NCBI GenBank assembly: GCA_029887795.1
Contig: JARXPE010000007.1
Span: 1 to 51,772 of the forward strand
Direction of reading: 5' to 3'
Source of the DNA: Thermoproteota archaeon
GTDB lineage: Archaea > Thermoproteota > Methanomethylicia > Methanomethylicales > Methanomethylicaceae
Length of the DNA: 51,772 nt
Position 1 is the first letter of the stretch, and the number at the start of each line of letters is the position of its first letter. This document shows, piece after piece, positions 9,736-18,758 of this stretch. Position numbers and translations under genes: made by a program. Under the pieces are notes generated by a model. The model worked only from the letters and a program-made list of their open reading frames with translations, did no database searches and had not been told where the DNA came from.

Positions 9736-10170
9736 ATGTTCTCCATCAAAAAGATCCTCGTGCCGGTCGACGGCTCGGAATATATGGACAGGACGATCAG
9801 GATGGCTTGCATGCTGGCAAAGCTGCTTGGAGCGGAGGTCACGATCTTGCATGTCGTGGCGATCCCCCAGCCCACAGGCATGGAAGCACTCCCTGAGGCT
9901 TCAAAGCGTTTGGAGGAAGTTGGTAATAAGATCCTTGAAGAAGCCAAGGTAATGGCAGAAGATCTTGGCATCTCGCCCAAGATGGAGATGGACATCTCGG
10001 TTGGCAACCCTGGAACAAGGATAGTCAAGAGGGCGGAGGAGTTGAAGGCAGACCTTATAGTAATCGGTGCGAAGGGTCGGGGCAGGCTTAGGGAGATCTT
10101 GATGGGCAGCGTTGCCAATGCCGTCGTGAACAACGCCCCTTGCCCTGTACTCGTGGTGCGCCCTCCTTGA
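9736..10170 (+). CDS. Universal stress protein (UspA family)
   Basis: KILVPVDGSEYMDRT and GAKGRGRLREILMGSVANAVVNNAPCPVLVV. Confidence 0.93.
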   Translation: MFSIKKILVPVDGSEYMDRTIRMACMLAKLLGAEVTILHVVAIPQPTGMEALPEASKRLEEVGNKILEEAKVMAEDLGISPKMEMDISVGNPGTRIVKRAEELKADLIVIGAKGRGRLREILMGSVANAVVNNAPCPVLVVRPP

Positions 10171-10206
10171 GAAAAATATGTATAACACCGGCTCTAACTT
10201 TAGAGC

Positions 10207-10965
10207 ATGGATCTCTTTGAAGTAGTAGTCCTTGCGGTGCTGCAGGGACTAACCGAATGGTTGCCCATATCCAGCTCCGGACACTTGGTTCTGGCTGAAA
10301 CTATAATGGGGCTGGACGTACCATTGGGTTTTTACGCCGCCCTACACCTTGGCACACTGCTAGCGGTCATCGTTTACTTCAGGAGTGATCTCATTCACAT
10401 CATGAGCGCTTTTCTCAGAGCGGAGACGTCCAGCGTGGACTTCAAGCTTGGACTTTACGTAATCTCCGGGACAATTCCTACAATCGTCTTGGGGCTCCTC
10501 TTCAGGGACTTTTTCGAGTCGCTTTTCTCAAACCCGCTGGCAGTCGTGGTGGGTCTACTAATAACGGGTTTGCTCCTACTCTCCTCCAAGTTTGGTAGCA
10601 GATCCTTGAATGTAGACATGCCCCGATCTCTTCTTATTGGTCTTTTCCAGGGGTTCGCCATAGCCCCTGGCATATCTAGGAGCGGCGCCACGATCTCCAT
10701 AGCCCTAACTACTGGGGTTAAGTCAAAGGAAGCTTTTCGTTACTCCTTCATCCTTTCAATCCCAGCTATAATTGGCGCCAATGTACTAGAGTTCGGCAGC
10801 GCACTGTCCTTGGGCTACCTATCTGTTCTGGGCTTCATAATCGCCGCGGTAGCTGGCTACGTTGCTATAAAAATCGTCGACCGTGTCATTCTTAGGGAAA
10901 AATTCCATTTCTTCGCGATCTACTGCTTTGGCTTAGCACTGATCTCCCTTATAACCCTGTTATAG
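10207..10965 (+). CDS. uppP: Undecaprenyl-diphosphatase-type polyprenyl phosphatase (UppP/BacA)
   Basis: LQGLTEWLPISSSGHL and PGISRSGATIS motifs. Confidence 0.93.
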   Translation: MDLFEVVVLAVLQGLTEWLPISSSGHLVLAETIMGLDVPLGFYAALHLGTLLAVIVYFRSDLIHIMSAFLRAETSSVDFKLGLYVISGTIPTIVLGLLFRDFFESLFSNPLAVVVGLLITGLLLLSSKFGSRSLNVDMPRSLLIGLFQGFAIAPGISRSGATISIALTTGVKSKEAFRYSFILSIPAIIGANVLEFGSALSLGYLSVLGFIIAAVAGYVAIKIVDRVILREKFHFFAIYCFGLALISLITLL

Positions 10966-11021
10966 ATTCAGGCGCCCCATTTATTAACTACTTACGAGAG
11001 GATCTCTCGGGACTGACCTCT

Positions 11022-11444
11022 ATGGCCAAGGTCAGCGAATTCATGACAAAGAAAGTGGTCACGATCTCTCCTGAGGCATCGGTTTTGGATGCTTCCGTTC
11101 TCATGGCTGAAAAGAACATAGGCAGTGTGGTTGTCGTGGATGGTAAAATACCAGTTGGAATAGTCACAGAGAGGGACATTATTGCAGGTGTCGTTTCAAA
11201 GCACCTCTCCCCCGAGAAGACACTCGTTAAAGATGTCATGTCCAAACCGCTTGTGACATGCACGCCTGACTGCAACATAGACGAGGCTGCCTCCCTTATG
11301 CAGGCCCACAAAATAAAGCACCTCCCAGTCGTCAGGGGTGAAGCGCTCATAGGGATCTTCACTACGTACGATCTGATGGTTGCTAGGGGTCACGAATACG
11401 ATAGAATTCAGGCAACCATCGCCGAGCTGATGAAGGAGAAGTGA
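11022..11444 (+). CDS. CBS-domain protein
   Basis: Two CBS repeats (EFMTKKVVTISPEASVLDA..., DVMSKPLVTCTPDCNIDEA...). Confidence 0.92.
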   Translation: MAKVSEFMTKKVVTISPEASVLDASVLMAEKNIGSVVVVDGKIPVGIVTERDIIAGVVSKHLSPEKTLVKDVMSKPLVTCTPDCNIDEAASLMQAHKIKHLPVVRGEALIGIFTTYDLMVARGHEYDRIQATIAELMKEK

Positions 11445-11614
11445 CCCCCTCTTTTTTTCTAATATTTAAAAATTTCATTTTTTATGAAATCCCTCATAAA
11501 TGATGGGACAATTTTTGAATTGCAGAATCTTTCTGAAGTAATCGCTCTAAAAGTGGTCTTCTGGCACAACCCTTCACTAATCTGACCCTCTACTAAAACT
11601 GTCAAAAATTTGGC

Positions 11615-11706
11615 GGGCCTGAAGGGATTTGAACCCTTGACCAATGGGTTAAGAGCATCGGCCGCCTGATGGCGTCCACCGCTCTACCGTACTGAGCTAC
11701 AGGCCC
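11615..11706 (-). tRNA. tRNA-Lys (CTT) with 19-nt BHB intron
   Basis: Mature GGGCCTGTAGCTCAGTACGGTAGAGCGGTGGGCTCTTAACCCATTGGTCAAGGGTTCAAATCCCTTCAGGCCC folds as tRNA-Lys once the intron is removed. Confidence 0.9.
11657..11675 (-). other. tRNA intron ACGCCATCAGGCGGCCGAT at non-canonical position 30/31
   Basis: BHB: GAG-CGGT-GG^A-CGCC / GGCG-GCCG-AT^G-CTC, central 4-bp helix with two 3-nt bulges. Confidence 0.85.
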
Positions 11707-11761
11707 TAAGTCTTTCCGTAAAAGGAACAAAAATTTAAGAGTTTCTCTCCATTCCAACTCA

Positions 11762-12571
11762 GTGGTCAAAATGGGCTCATTAAGCTTCATCGGTCTCGGT
11801 CTTTCTGACGAGAAGGGTATGAGCCTCTACGGTCTTGAGCTTGCTAGGGCTGCAGACATTGTCCTACTTGAGACCTACACCAACGTCATGCCTTCCCTGA
11901 ACATCCAATCCCTAGAGGCGCTTATCAGCAAGGAGGTCAGAAGAGTTAACAGGCAGTTTATCGAGGACGGGAACTCCCTGCTCAGGGATGCCTCCGAGAG
12001 AGACGTTGCCTTATTAGTCCCCGGGGATCCATTTGTAGCCACCACCCACATTGAACTTAGGGTTAGGGCTGAGCGCATGGGCATACCCGTAAGGGTTGCC
12101 AACGCCCCCTCCATTATATCGGTTGCACCGGGTGTTGTAGGACTCCAGAACTACAAGTTCGGCAGGTCTGCAACCATAACCTTTCCCGACAACTACTCGG
12201 AGGTCCCCTACGACACGCTCAGCCAAAACCGTAAAGCGGGTCTACACACCCTGCTCTTCTTGGATCTTAGGGCGGAGGAGGGGCGCTACATGTCTGTCCC
12301 AGAGGGCATTAGTCTTCTGATGCAAATGGAGTCCCGCAGGCACGAAGGTGTGATCAGTCCAGGCACACTCATGATAGGGATCGCAAGGGCCGGCTCCCCA
12401 GACCAACTCGTGAGGGGTGGCAGGGCTGAAGAGCTCGCCTCCCTGGACTTCGGTCCGCCCCCACATTCCTTAATAGTCCCCGGAAGGCTCCACTTCATGG
12501 AGGCGGAGGCTCTCGAGGTACTGGCAAAAGTCGATAGGTCTCTATTAAGCAAGAACATCGACAGATCTTAA
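11762..12571 (+). CDS. dphB: Diphthine synthase
   Basis: GSLSFIGLGLSDEKGMSLYGLELARAADIVLLETYT, LVPGDPFVATTH. Confidence 0.94.
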   Translation: MVKMGSLSFIGLGLSDEKGMSLYGLELARAADIVLLETYTNVMPSLNIQSLEALISKEVRRVNRQFIEDGNSLLRDASERDVALLVPGDPFVATTHIELRVRAERMGIPVRVANAPSIISVAPGVVGLQNYKFGRSATITFPDNYSEVPYDTLSQNRKAGLHTLLFLDLRAEEGRYMSVPEGISLLMQMESRRHEGVISPGTLMIGIARAGSPDQLVRGGRAEELASLDFGPPPHSLIVPGRLHFMEAEALEVLAKVDRSLLSKNIDRS

Positions 12572-12588
12572 TATTTGTCTTTATCCAC

Positions 12589-12900
12589 ATGATCGATAAG
12601 TGCATGGTGACTATAATGGACGACGAGGTCGCAAGGGCAAAATTGAACCGCTACATCAACTACACCGAGGCGGTATTTAGAGAAATGACTGTTTATCCGC
12701 CCAACAACCCTGATCTCTCCTCAAAGCTTCAGTACAACCTCTCCTTGGCGAGGCAGTACTTCGAAGACTCGAAGTACTACTTTGGAAGGGGAGACTTTAT
12801 TACCGCTCTAATATGTATCGCATACTGTGAGGGGCTGCTGGACGCCTGCAGGAACCTCGGATGGCTGAAGTACGAGTGGGGTTTTGAAGGTAGGGGGTGA
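12589..12900 (+). CDS. DUF357-family small protein
   Basis: YFEDSKYYFGRGDFITALICIAYCEGLLDACRNLGWLK; coupled to downstream ribL. Confidence 0.8.
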   Translation: MIDKCMVTIMDDEVARAKLNRYINYTEAVFREMTVYPPNNPDLSSKLQYNLSLARQYFEDSKYYFGRGDFITALICIAYCEGLLDACRNLGWLKYEWGFEGRG

Positions 12901-13371
12901 TTGAATTTGGGCAAAGGTAAGAGAGTACTCGCCGCGGGCTGCTTCGATCTGCTCCACTATGGGCATCTCAGGTACCTTGAGGAGGCAAAGAAGCTCGGTG
13001 GCGAAGGCGCCGAGCTCATAGTTGTTGTAGCTAGGGACTCCACAATCCTGAACAGAAAGGGCAGACCTCCGGTCATGAAGGAGGAGCATAGAAGGGCTTT
13101 GGTCGAAGCCCTTAAGCCCGTGGATAGAGCAATCTTGGGCGGTACGGATTTTGACACCCTCTCAGTGATTAAAGATGTGAAGCCCGACATAATCGCCCTG
13201 GGCTACGACCAAGACGACCTAGCCGAACTCCTCTCCAAGCAAAACTTGGGCGTAAAGGTGGTAAAGCTTGACAAGTACGGCGAGGTGAGCTCCTCCATGA
13301 TCAGAAAGATCATATATTCTACAAACCCCGTCAAACAAGGACCTTCAACTGGACCAGATCCCCGTCCTTAA
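12901..13371 (+). CDS. ribL: Archaeal FAD synthase (nucleotidyltransferase)
   Basis: AAGCFDLLHYGHLRYLEEAKKLG (HxGH), SSSMIRKI. Confidence 0.88.
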   Translation: MNLGKGKRVLAAGCFDLLHYGHLRYLEEAKKLGGEGAELIVVVARDSTILNRKGRPPVMKEEHRRALVEALKPVDRAILGGTDFDTLSVIKDVKPDIIALGYDQDDLAELLSKQNLGVKVVKLDKYGEVSSSMIRKIIYSTNPVKQGPSTGPDPRP

Positions 13372-13999
13372 GCCCGAGCCTCTTTCTCACACTCTCCCCC
13401 GCTATTACCTCTACGACGTCTTGACCGTAGTGCGTCCTATGAATTAATAGGAGGGCACCATCCATCTTATCGTTTATCTTGGCTTTGAAGCACTTCACGT
13501 CCCCATAAGTCCTTTCCCCGTTCACGAATCCCTTCACAACTATCCCTGGTAGTAGCTCGAGCTCCTTCCTGGCCCTGATATCCTCTATGGACCTGAGTCT
13601 GAGGTTCAGCGTCCCAGGGTATGGCTTGAACCCAAGCTTTTCCTCGAACTGACCACTGTACCCGCTCTTGGTAACGTAGTACGCGCCTTCCCCAAAACCC
13701 GTGAACACTGTCCCGCTCATGAAGAAGACGTTCCTCCCCTCCTCGAAACCTGTCCTCAAAACCTCGTAGACTTCTCTTAGTGCAGACAGTCCCTTCTTAG
13801 TGATGAGGATGCTCTGCCCCTTGGGTAGCATCTCCCTGTCTATGTACCCCTCCCTTACCAATCGCAGCAGTCTCCTCGATGCGGTCTGCTGCGAGACACC
13901 CATTATCTTACCGAGCTCCTCTGTCCCTACCACCACCCTCCTCTTGTGCCCGCCCAGGTTTAACAGATGGTACAGGGTGAACCACTCCTCACTATTCAA
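13331..13999 (-). CDS. ribK: CTP-dependent riboflavin kinase with N-terminal wHTH
   Basis: MarR-like HTH plus SGTVFTGFGEGAYYV...LGFKPYPGTLNLRL RibK motifs. Confidence 0.9.
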   Translation of the reverse strand: MNSEEWFTLYHLLNLGGHKRRVVVGTEELGKIMGVSQQTASRRLLRLVREGYIDREMLPKGQSILITKKGLSALREVYEVLRTGFEEGRNVFFMSGTVFTGFGEGAYYVTKSGYSGQFEEKLGFKPYPGTLNLRLRSIEDIRARKELELLPGIVVKGFVNGERTYGDVKCFKAKINDKMDGALLLIHRTHYGQDVVEVIAGESVRKRLGLKDGDLVQLKVLV

Positions 14000-14612
14000 G
14001 CCTCGCCCTCCTCGCTATCTCTCTTGATATTTTATGCGCGAGAAATAAAGGCTCCGGAACCTTGTGCCCTCTGATACATCCCGATACGATCTTAACACTC
14101 TCCTCCAACGTAACCTTATTCCCCACACTCACGTAGATCCTCCCCAAGACCTTTCCTAAGACTTTTCCGTCCGCAACAATTGTGTCGCCCACAATAACCG
14201 AGCCTTTGATCCTCAATCTTCCCTTGGCTACACCAATACTCGGAACGTTGAAAACCACGCCGAAATGAGCAGCCAAGCCGCACCGCCGAGGGTGGCACAC
14301 CCCATGTCCATCCAGCATAAACACATCAGTCTCATCTCTAATATTTTTCATCAGCCTAAAGATAATTGGCATCTCCCTGAAAGCTAGGAGGGTGGGTATG
14401 TACGGCACATGGACCTCAGCCTCGGCGATCTCGACCTCCATAACCTCGAGCTCAGGATAGGATAGCAAAACGGCAGCACCATATCCCTTACCCTTGGCAT
14501 ACGCCACGTCGATTCCGCAGACGCTCCTTGGCTCCTTTGCGAGCCTTTCCTCTATCACCTTTTCTGACAGCCTTCTTTGAGCCTCGACCGCCCTCCTAAC
14601 ATCAAAAATCAT
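13992..14612 (-). CDS. nfi: Endonuclease V
   Basis: CGIDVAY, PYIPTLLAFREMP, MLDGHGVCHPRRCGLAAHFGV, GVAKGRL. Confidence 0.94.
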   Translation of the reverse strand: MIFDVRRAVEAQRRLSEKVIEERLAKEPRSVCGIDVAYAKGKGYGAAVLLSYPELEVMEVEIAEAEVHVPYIPTLLAFREMPIIFRLMKNIRDETDVFMLDGHGVCHPRRCGLAAHFGVVFNVPSIGVAKGRLRIKGSVIVGDTIVADGKVLGKVLGRIYVSVGNKVTLEESVKIVSGCIRGHKVPEPLFLAHKISREIARRARLE

Positions 14613-14678
14613 AGTTTTCCCTCAATACAATGCAGGGGTCCCAGATATCACTTTAATTTTTGCTTTTTTACCTTGTCC

Positions 14679-16259
14679 TCAGGAGATCAATCTTGAATAG
14701 ACCCCAATAAATACGGGTCCCCTTACGTCGATCTTTCCGCCCTTGCTGGTGATGTACCTCATCCCGACTTCGGTCAGCCTGAGGTTTATGTCGCTGAGGA
14801 GCTTCGCCATCCTGACCCTCAACTCCACCTCTCCCTCCCTCTCTATCTTAGCAGCGGCTGCCTTGGCTATAGCGTCCACGTACCTGATCTTGGTCCTCAC
14901 GCCCTTCTCCCTTGCCTCCTCTATGACCTTCACCTTCTCCATGCCTTTTTCAGGAACACCGAGCACGTTTGCGTTGTAAACCACGATCTCGTTGAAGGCT
15001 GCCGGTCCAACTAGCCTCACATTCGGATCTGGCTCAAAGACCTTCACTGCAACCCTCCTCCCACCAACTAATCCCTCATAAGCCAAGAACTCGCATGGGC
15101 TATTTGCGTCCCTGTTCTCCTCGATCGCCCTGACTATCGCCTTCTCCACAGCCTTTCCCTCCTCAGTTGTGGGCTCATCTATGAACTTGATCTGCCTCGC
15201 CAGCGCCGCATCCGACAAGATCCACTCGCCGTAGAACTGTGGATACGAGAGCTCCCTCACATCATTGTAGCCGTAGAGCAGGGCAGCAACCCTCTCCACT
15301 CCGATCCCTATGTTCAGTACAGGGAACTCTATCCCGTACCTTGCGAGTGCGATGGGGCTGTATAGCCCGAAGTCCACGACCTCGAACCACTCAGATCCAC
15401 CCAGCCTAGCAAAGACCTCGTATTCGGTCCCCGGTGCGTAGTACTTTGCCGTTATCTTCTTTCTCTCGAACCTGACATCCTTAAATCCCAATCTCTTCAG
15501 TATCTCTCCAGCCACAGTCTTCCCGTCCTCCACCGAGACCTCCTCGTCCATTATGACCGAGGATGCTGCATGGTGGAACTTCAGGTGCCTGGCGTCCTCC
15601 TGTTGCTCCCTCCTCGCCCTCAGCCCCACTGAGAAGAGCATGATTGGTCTCTCCAGTTTGTGCTGCACCGCCGCACACGTGAGGAACCACGCGCTAGTCA
15701 TATGTGACCTCAGAAGCTGCCTCGTCGGGATCGGCTCCAGCTTGCTGAACTGCGGAAACGCCTCATTCAAGATCTTCAGTGCAACTGTGTCCTCCACGTT
15801 CAGCGCCTCGGAGATCTTCTCAACAAGGTCATCCCCATCGATCCTGCCCTTCTTGTAGTCGTGGAGCGTCGCTCTTAGCCTCTCGAGGCTGTCTTCATCA
15901 ACGGGAGCGCCAGCCCTCCTTATCGCATCTATCTCCTTTGACCCTATGCCCACGTCTGGTCTGGGCAGGGTGGCTAGGTAGTAGCACCTGTCTAGTATCG
16001 CTGGTGCCTCGCTCCCGTACTGCTTGTATATGTCCGCCTCGTCGACTATCATAGGGTTGACCACCTCGTCGAACCCTAGGTCTAGATAAGCCTCCCGGAG
16101 CCTGTTTATCGTCTCCATGAGCACGTGCGGGCTCCCCTTTCTCCCCGCCATGAAGGCTCCCTTCCCCCCCACGAGGCTCCCCGTCTCCCTCCAGCACCCC
16201 TCAAAGTCCCTTTCCGCCTTCTCCAAGATCTCCCTAATGTTTATTCTCATACCACTCAC
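14679..16259 (-). CDS. sepS: O-phosphoseryl-tRNA(Cys) synthetase (SepRS)
   Basis: EKAERDFEGCWRETGSLV and class II core (LRSHMTSAWFLT, LKFHHAASSVIMDEEVSVEDGK, VLNIGIGVERVAALLYG). Confidence 0.9.
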   Translation of the reverse strand: MSGMRINIREILEKAERDFEGCWRETGSLVGGKGAFMAGRKGSPHVLMETINRLREAYLDLGFDEVVNPMIVDEADIYKQYGSEAPAILDRCYYLATLPRPDVGIGSKEIDAIRRAGAPVDEDSLERLRATLHDYKKGRIDGDDLVEKISEALNVEDTVALKILNEAFPQFSKLEPIPTRQLLRSHMTSAWFLTCAAVQHKLERPIMLFSVGLRARREQQEDARHLKFHHAASSVIMDEEVSVEDGKTVAGEILKRLGFKDVRFERKKITAKYYAPGTEYEVFARLGGSEWFEVVDFGLYSPIALARYGIEFPVLNIGIGVERVAALLYGYNDVRELSYPQFYGEWILSDAALARQIKFIDEPTTEEGKAVEKAIVRAIEENRDANSPCEFLAYEGLVGGRRVAVKVFEPDPNVRLVGPAAFNEIVVYNANVLGVPEKGMEKVKVIEEAREKGVRTKIRYVDAIAKAAAAKIEREGEVELRVRMAKLLSDINLRLTEVGMRYITSKGGKIDVRGPVFIGVYSRLIS

Positions 16260-16885
16260 CCCTTCAACCTGTCCATGGCTCTCTCTATACTTCCCCTTAT
16301 CAGCCTTCCATGATGCGCCAAGGTCACGTCCGCCCTCGTCTCCTCCACCTGCTTTCTTATCATGTCGACCCTCCTCCTCAGGTTCGGAACAACCGCCCTA
16401 GGGTAGTCCAGCCCCTTCAGCGAGACGTAGACCTCCTCCATGGCCTTGAGCATCCTCTCAGCCTCCTCAATGTTGTCCCTCCTGAGCGAGTCCAAGGCGT
16501 ACCTCCTCATCTCCCCCACTGCGTCCGCAAGCCCCGCAATGTAAGCCTCCGCGGGCACCCCGACATCCTCAGGCTTTGGGAGGTCCTCGCCTTTCAATAT
16601 CGCCGTCACTATGGAAGCCTCGGCGAACTCCTGCATCGCCTGTGGCAGGGCTCCTAGGTATAGGTACTCGGGCTGATCCCTGCAAACCTCCAGTGAGCTA
16701 TGGAGGGCCTGGCGGGCCGCCTCTAGGTTCTCCATGGCGCTGACGGAGTCGCCCCTATGTATAGCCAAAATCGTGCTACCTGCCCTCCTTATAACCTCCC
16801 TGGAGTATGAGATCAGCCTCTCCCTTCTCTCGTCCTTCAACTTAAGCGTCTTGTTTATCTCGGATATTATCTCTGCGATCTTCAC
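16256..16885 (-). CDS. Translin-family protein
   Basis: All-helical sequence with EYLYLGALPQAMQEFAEASIVTAILKGEDLP and EEVYVSLKGLDYPRAVVPNLRRRVDMIRKQVEETRADV. Confidence 0.75.
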   Translation of the reverse strand: MKIAEIISEINKTLKLKDERRERLISYSREVIRRAGSTILAIHRGDSVSAMENLEAARQALHSSLEVCRDQPEYLYLGALPQAMQEFAEASIVTAILKGEDLPKPEDVGVPAEAYIAGLADAVGEMRRYALDSLRRDNIEEAERMLKAMEEVYVSLKGLDYPRAVVPNLRRRVDMIRKQVEETRADVTLAHHGRLIRGSIERAMDRLKG

Positions 16886-17822
16886 AAACTTGCCCCCTTT
16901 TGGAAACCCTGCTGAGGAGAGCAACCCTACTCGCGGACACGTCGTCAACTAGGTCGTATCCGGATCTCTTGGCTAACTCGCCAGCGAACTCCACAACCTC
17001 CTCATGGTTGGGCATCGCCTCAGCCCCCAACCTCCATATAGACGACCCTACGTGCATGTAAGCCTTCACCTCGACATACGTGGGGTTGCCCATGTTCAGG
17101 ATCCTTGCATATCCATCTGGGTCCTCCATATTTAACCCCTTCACAAGTGTGATCCTTACCACCGTGGGGCAGGAGAAGCTCCTCAGCATCGACAAAGTCC
17201 TCATCAAAGCCTCCCAACTGCCATTCGTAGTGGGTCTGCAGACCCGCTTGTAAACCTCCTCAGACGGCGCGCTCACCGAGACGTATAGCTGTGTGGGCTC
17301 CCTCAGACCCTCCAGCGCCCTAGGGTTCGTCCCATTGGTAACTAGAAATGTCGTCATGCCCCTCCTGTGGAACTCCTCGATCAGCTCCGACAGCTTGGAA
17401 TACAGCGTCGGCTCTCCGCTGAGGCTTATCGCCACGTGCCTAGGTCGGATAGCCTCTTCATACTTAGCCTCAGGAACCTTTGGGTTCCCCTTGTAGCCGC
17501 TCAGCGCCCTCCTATGAGCTTCAATCGCCCCATCCACTATCTCCTTGGGCTCGTCCTCCGCTGGTATCCTGCCGCCCGCCCATTCAAACCCTCTCTCCCC
17601 TGGCAGCGGTCTCCAGCAGTACACGCACCTGTTGGTGCAGTAAACCAACGCCGGGCTCATCTGGAGGCACCTGTGCGTCTCGATGCCGTAGAACTTCCCC
17701 TTGTAGCAGATTTTTCCCTCGGTCAGCGCCTTCCTTACCCAATGGCAAGTCTTTACCCCTGAGTGCCTGCCAACTATCTGGTAACCCTGTGCCCTAAGCG
17801 TCCTGAAAGGCTCGTCTACCAA
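16842..17822 (-). CDS. taw1: 4-demethylwyosine synthase (radical SAM, Taw1)
   Basis: CYKGKFYGIETHRCLQMSPALVYCTNRCVYCWRP, HVAISLSGEPTLYSKL. Confidence 0.93.
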   Translation of the reverse strand: MVDEPFRTLRAQGYQIVGRHSGVKTCHWVRKALTEGKICYKGKFYGIETHRCLQMSPALVYCTNRCVYCWRPLPGERGFEWAGGRIPAEDEPKEIVDGAIEAHRRALSGYKGNPKVPEAKYEEAIRPRHVAISLSGEPTLYSKLSELIEEFHRRGMTTFLVTNGTNPRALEGLREPTQLYVSVSAPSEEVYKRVCRPTTNGSWEALMRTLSMLRSFSCPTVVRITLVKGLNMEDPDGYARILNMGNPTYVEVKAYMHVGSSIWRLGAEAMPNHEEVVEFAGELAKRSGYDLVDDVSASRVALLSRVSKRGQVCEDRRDNIRDKQDA

Positions 17823-17834
17823 AACTACCAGCCA

Positions 17835-18449
17835 CTACTTGGCGGGAAAGAACTCCTCCTTTGCCCCATCCTTGGAGATGACTGCAACGTCTACACCGTC
17901 CCCGGATGCCACGTCCCTGGAGATTGCAGCCCTCACAGCCTTCACCGCCAGCTCCTTGGCTTCGTCGACGCTCATTCCGTCCTTATATCCCTCCTCGATG
18001 ACACTGATCGCCATTGCCCCGCCTGTGCCCAGCGCCGCGAACTTGTCCTCAATCAGCGAACCAAGCTGATCAAGCACGAATAGCCTGTTTCCCTCCTCGT
18101 CCACCCCTCCGACCATAGTCTCAGTGAATACCGGGTAGTACCTCTGCGAGTAGAGTATGTTCGCCAATAGCTTCGCAGCCGACCTGACACTCATCCTCTT
18201 GTGGTAGTCCAACTCGTAGAGCCTGACCTCTGCCCCCAGTCTCCTGAGGATCGCCTGCGCGTCTGATACCAAGCCTGCAAATGCCACGCCGATCCTGTCG
18301 TTTACTAAAAATACCTTCTTACCCGCCTTGCTCATTATCGAGTAACCGTAAGAGATCCTCTTCTCAGAAGCCAGAACAACCCCGTCCTTACACACTATCC
18401 CTACGGTCGTCGCACCTACCGGTGGATATCCCATTTGCGCCTCAGGCAA
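17835..18449 (-). CDS. psmB: Proteasome beta-type subunit with Ala at the catalytic Thr1 position
   Basis: PPVGATTVGIVCKDGVVLASEKR...KAGKKVFLV; beta fold with T1 aligned to A. Confidence 0.9.
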   Translation of the reverse strand: MPEAQMGYPPVGATTVGIVCKDGVVLASEKRISYGYSIMSKAGKKVFLVNDRIGVAFAGLVSDAQAILRRLGAEVRLYELDYHKRMSVRSAAKLLANILYSQRYYPVFTETMVGGVDEEGNRLFVLDQLGSLIEDKFAALGTGGAMAISVIEEGYKDGMSVDEAKELAVKAVRAAISRDVASGDGVDVAVISKDGAKEEFFPAK

Positions 18450-18521
18450 TATTTAAAATCCCCCTTCAACATTCAAAGGATGAGTAGCGGATTAAATAAG
18501 CTTTTACTTTGTTGATGACAC

Positions 18522-18758
18522 ATGCCTACCATTAGAGAGACGCTGAACAAGATCAGGTGGACCTTCCCGGAAGGGCTTAAGGGCATAGAGGTAGTTATAG
18601 TCCACAGGGGTGTACCTGGCGATAAGAAGGTTATAAGGGGGGAGGAGATCAAGGACGTTGCCCCTAGGGCGATAATCTGTGATGATGTTGTGATCCCCTA
18701 CCACAGGGTCTTATGTATAAGGAAGGGCGAAGAAATACTGTGGAGGAGACCTCAATGA
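18522..18758 (+). CDS. UPF0248/DUF504-family protein
   Basis: IRETLNKIRW...VIVHRGVPGDKKVIRGEEI...IPYHRVLCIRKGEEILWRR. Confidence 0.88.
   Translation: MPTIRETLNKIRWTFPEGLKGIEVVIVHRGVPGDKKVIRGEEIKDVAPRAIICDDVVIPYHRVLCIRKGEEILWRRPQ

Noticed and set aside
11459-11790. ORFs 11459-11644 and 11602-11790 on the minus strand
   Set aside because: Both read through the intron-containing tRNA-Lys gene.
12157-12558. Antisense ORFs within dphB (and similar shadows in sepS, taw1, rtcA, hypD, egsA)
   Set aside because: Low-complexity, Arg/Ser/Pro-rich shadow frames opposite strongly supported genes in GC-rich DNA.
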